A DNA stretch of 7,360 nt from Burkholderiales bacterium (GTDB lineage Bacteria > Pseudomonadota > Gammaproteobacteria > Burkholderiales > CAIKXV01): positions 1 to 7,360 of the forward strand of contig JAIENF010000469.1 in NCBI GenBank assembly GCA_019751575.1, read 5' to 3'. Both the position numbers and the translations under genes were made by a program. Position 1 is the stretch's first letter. Every line of letters begins with the position of its first letter. This document shows positions 5,640 through 7,360 of this stretch, in pieces. The notes below the pieces were generated by a model. The model did no database searches, was not told where the DNA came from, and saw only the letters and a program-made list of their open reading frames with translations.

Positions 5640-6464
5640 ATGGCCCTTCGGGCTTGTGTTTCAGCTGCCGCCACCGCGGCATTCGTCCTGGCGGTGGCCG
5701 CCGCAGGGATGCCGTCGACAGCCGCAGCCAGCGGCCACCTGCTCGACGTGCGGGTGATCGACCGTGCACGCAACGTCGAGTTGCCGGTGATACGTCACCA
5801 GGGGCAACTGTACGTGGCCGGCACGCCAGGCACCGAGTATTCGGTGATGCTGCGCAGCCGCGCCGCTGGCGACCTGCTCGCCGTGCTGTCGGTCGATGGC
5901 GTGAATGCCGTGTCCGGCGAGACGGCCCGTCCCGACCAGACCGGCTATGTGCTGCGCCCGCGGCAGCAGGCCGAGATCCGCGGCTGGCGCAAGGACCTGC
6001 AGCGCACCGCGGCTTTCCACTTCACGACGCTGCCGGACTCCTATGCCGCGCGCACCGGCCGGCCGGATGATGTCGGTGTGATCGGCGTCGCCGTGTTCCG
6101 TGCCGCCACGCCGCCGGCGCTGGCCATCGCGCCCAGGCATCCGGCCAGGGCGGGTGCTTCGGACAGCGGCGAGACGATGGCACGCCAGCGTCCGGATGCG
6201 GCCAGTGCAGGCAGCGCCAGTGCCGCGGAAGCTGCGGCGGCACCGAGCGCGCCGCTCGGCACCGGCCACGGCCGGACCGAGCATTCGCCGGTGCGCCATG
6301 CACAGTTCGAACGCGCGTCATCCGTACCGGACGAAGTGGTCACGATCTTCTATGACAGCCGCGCGAACCTGGTGGCGCGCGGCATCCTGCCGGCGCCCCT
6401 GCCGCCGGTCGCGCGGGCGCCACAGCCGTTCCCGGGGTTCGTACCCGATCCGCCCCCGCGCTGA
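5640..6464 (+). CDS. Secreted conserved protein of unknown function, next to an ECF sigma gene
   Basis: A 274-residue exported protein. Residues 1-31 form a Sec signal peptide ending in an Ala-rich stretch (STAAAS), with cleavage likely near 30-31. A compact beta-rich domain follows at about 33-155: ELPVIRHQGQLYVAGTPG, then LAVLSVDGVNAVSGE (80-94), TGYVLRPRQQAEIRGWRK (101-118) and LPDSYAARTGRPDDVGVIGV (131-150). A low-complexity Ala/Ser/Pro linker spans about 156-205. A second conserved block, LGTGHGRTEHSPV (206-218) to EVVTIFYDSRANLVARGIL (232-250), is followed by a proline-rich tail. I have a general memory of similar proteins in Proteobacteria with the same two blocks, but know no function. 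ATG 5640 is chosen over ATG 5625 because GGAGGA sits seven nt before it and the signal peptide then starts correctly. The sigma gene begins 22 nt downstream. Confidence 0.82.
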   Translation: MALRACVSAAATAAFVLAVAAAGMPSTAAASGHLLDVRVIDRARNVELPVIRHQGQLYVAGTPGTEYSVMLRSRAAGDLLAVLSVDGVNAVSGETARPDQTGYVLRPRQQAEIRGWRKDLQRTAAFHFTTLPDSYAARTGRPDDVGVIGVAVFRAATPPALAIAPRHPARAGASDSGETMARQRPDAASAGSASAAEAAAAPSAPLGTGHGRTEHSPVRHAQFERASSVPDEVVTIFYDSRANLVARGILPAPLPPVARAPQPFPGFVPDPPPR

Positions 6465-6473
6465 CCTGTCGGC

Positions 6474-6479
6474 TACACT
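6474..6479 (+). promoter_or_regulatory. Candidate -10 box just before the sigma factor gene
   Basis: TACACT (4 of 6 to TATAAT) ends 7 nt before the ATG at 6487, so initiation would fall at or next to the start codon and give a leaderless message. No -35 hexamer at normal spacing and no Shine-Dalgarno are visible. Read-through from the secreted-protein gene is the alternative. Confidence 0.3.
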
Positions 6480-6486
6480 GCCTCGC

Positions 6487-7197
6487 ATGATCCGGGCGGT
6501 CGACACTTCCGAACTGCTGCCGGGCGCGTGCACGGCAGCGCCTGCCTTGCTGCCGGTGGCCGATGCGGCCGGTGTACCGGCATCGGCGCAGCAGGCGCCG
6601 GCTTCGGACGAGGACCTGATGCTGCGCTACCGCGACGGGGATGCCACCGCATTCGACCTGCTGTACGAGCGCCATCGCACCGGCCTGTACCGGTTCATCC
6701 TGCGGCAGTGCCCGCACCGGGGTGAGGTCGACGAGATCTTCCAGGACGTGTGGATGAACCTGATCAATGCGCGCGCGCGCTACCAGCCGAGCGCGAAGTT
6801 CCGCACCTTCCTGTTCCAGATCGCGCGCAATCGCGTGATCGACATCGTCCGTCGATCCCGGGACGATCGCATGCTGTCGATCGATGACGATCACGGTGGC
6901 ACCGGCACGACCCTGGCTGACCGGTTGCCGGCGGCGCCGGCGCTCGAGCCACAGGCGATCGTCGAGCGCGGCGCTGCAGCGCAGGAATTGCGGGACGCGA
7001 TCGCGATGCTGCCGTTCGTCCAGCGCGAGGCACTCCTGCTGCATGAGGACGGCGGGTTGTCCCTGGACGAAATCGCAGCCCTGACCGGCGCGCAGCGCGA
7101 AACCGTGAAGAGCCGGCTGCGCTATGCACTGGCGCGGTTGCGCGCCCATTTCGCGGCGGCCGAGGCGGCCGCAGTGGCCGGCGGGGGACGCTCGTGA
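6487..7197 (+). CDS. ECF-type RNA polymerase sigma factor (sigma70 family)
   Basis: A 236-residue transcription initiation factor with the two domains of extracytoplasmic-function sigma factors and no regions 1 or 3. Region 2 spans about 41-127: DEDLMLRYRDGDATAFDLLYERH, then the core-binding and -10 recognition part VDEIFQDVWMNLI (81-93) and FRTFLFQIARNRVIDIVRR (105-123). A linker (128-160) leads to region 4 at about 166-222, with the helix-turn-helix LSLDEIAALTGAQRETVKSRLRYALARL (starting at 191) for the -35 element. The 40-residue N-terminal extension is poorly conserved in character and Ala/Pro-rich. ATG 6487 is the only sensible start before region 2; upstream frame reaching 6100 overlaps the secreted-protein gene. 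No Shine-Dalgarno is visible. Its stop overlaps the next gene by 4 nt (GTGA), so the two are probably translationally coupled, the usual arrangement for a sigma and its anti-sigma factor. Confidence 0.93.
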   Translation: MIRAVDTSELLPGACTAAPALLPVADAAGVPASAQQAPASDEDLMLRYRDGDATAFDLLYERHRTGLYRFILRQCPHRGEVDEIFQDVWMNLINARARYQPSAKFRTFLFQIARNRVIDIVRRSRDDRMLSIDDDHGGTGTTLADRLPAAPALEPQAIVERGAAAQELRDAIAMLPFVQREALLLHEDGGLSLDEIAALTGAQRETVKSRLRYALARLRAHFAAAEAAAVAGGGRS

Positions 7198-7360
7198 GCG
7201 ACGGCCGCCTGCCGCCCGGCCCCGAGGCACTCGAGGGCGCCGTCCCGGGGCGCCCTGGCGAGGCCGAACTCGAGGCGCTGATCGAGCGGCGTTCGTCGCT
7301 GTCAGGCCTGTTGCGCAGCACGTCCGATCCAGCGGCAGTGCCGCCGCCGGCGGTCGATGC
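7194..7360 (+). CDS. Start of a gene in the anti-sigma position (runs off the window)
   Basis: Reading from GTG 7194, 55 codons stay open to the window edge. The start overlaps the sigma stop as GTGA and is preceded by a good site, GGGGGA at 7183-7188, five nt upstream. The visible product begins MSDGRLPPGPEALEG and is Pro/Ala/Glu-rich, with a short helical stretch AELEALIERRSSLSGLLR around 24-41. No membrane segment has appeared yet. Coupling to an ECF sigma gene makes an anti-sigma factor or other sigma regulator the best guess; this comes from position only, since no zinc-binding (HXXXCXXC) or anti-sigma motif is seen in the available part. Confidence 0.65.
   Translation, partial: MSDGRLPPGPEALEGAVPGRPGEAELEALIERRSSLSGLLRSTSDPAAVPPPAVD

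Noticed and set aside
6100..6486. N-terminal extension of the sigma factor over the secreted-protein gene
   Set aside because: The added residues are an Arg-rich frame-shifted reading of the upstream gene; normal ECF factors start close to region 2.
7234..7256. Inverted repeat AGGGCGCC / GGCGCCCT with a 7-nt loop
   Set aside because: It lies inside the start of the downstream coding region in very GC-rich Pro/Gly codons, so chance pairing is likely.

Overview
The window is GC-rich with strong G/C bias at third codon positions and short intergenic gaps. The gene content (TerC/Alx-type membrane protein, malyl-CoA lyase, ECF sigma factor, small Burkholderiales-like lipoprotein) suggests a betaproteobacterium or a close relative. 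That placement is inference; nothing in the window fixes the genus. I see no rRNA, tRNA, CRISPR array, insertion sequence or phage gene.

Layout, left to right. (1) 29-1207, + strand: an unrecognised short ORF, possibly the 3' end of a longer gene, followed 3 nt later by an NAD(P)-binding dehydrogenase of the 3-hydroxyisobutyrate/tartronate-semialdehyde family. (2) 1217-1714, - strand: a small predicted lipoprotein convergent with the dehydrogenase. A perfect inverted repeat spans both stop codons. (3) 1813-2811, +: an L-malyl-CoA/beta-methylmalyl-CoA lyase, the most specific metabolic assignment here, with a TATAAT box just upstream. (4) 2812-3058: a 247-nt gap with hairpins and a doubtful 46-codon ORF. 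(5) 3059-4090, +: a TerC/Alx-type multi-pass membrane protein, closed by a strong intrinsic terminator. (6) 4314-5527, +: a likely two-gene operon of a two-CBS-domain protein and a CinA/MoaB-like molybdopterin-binding-domain protein, behind a good sigma70-type promoter. (7) 5640-7360, +: a secreted conserved protein of unknown function, an ECF sigma factor, and the start of a translationally coupled gene in the usual anti-sigma position.

How the genes may work together. The lyase releases glyoxylate, and the left-hand dehydrogenase belongs to a family that includes tartronate semialdehyde reductase, so a link in glyoxylate metabolism is possible but unproven. The right-hand cluster looks like an envelope-signalling module. 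Its first gene has a ribosome binding site buried in a perfect hairpin, and its sigma gene has a -10-like box directly before the start codon. This module, with its unusual expression signals, is the best candidate for something not yet described.
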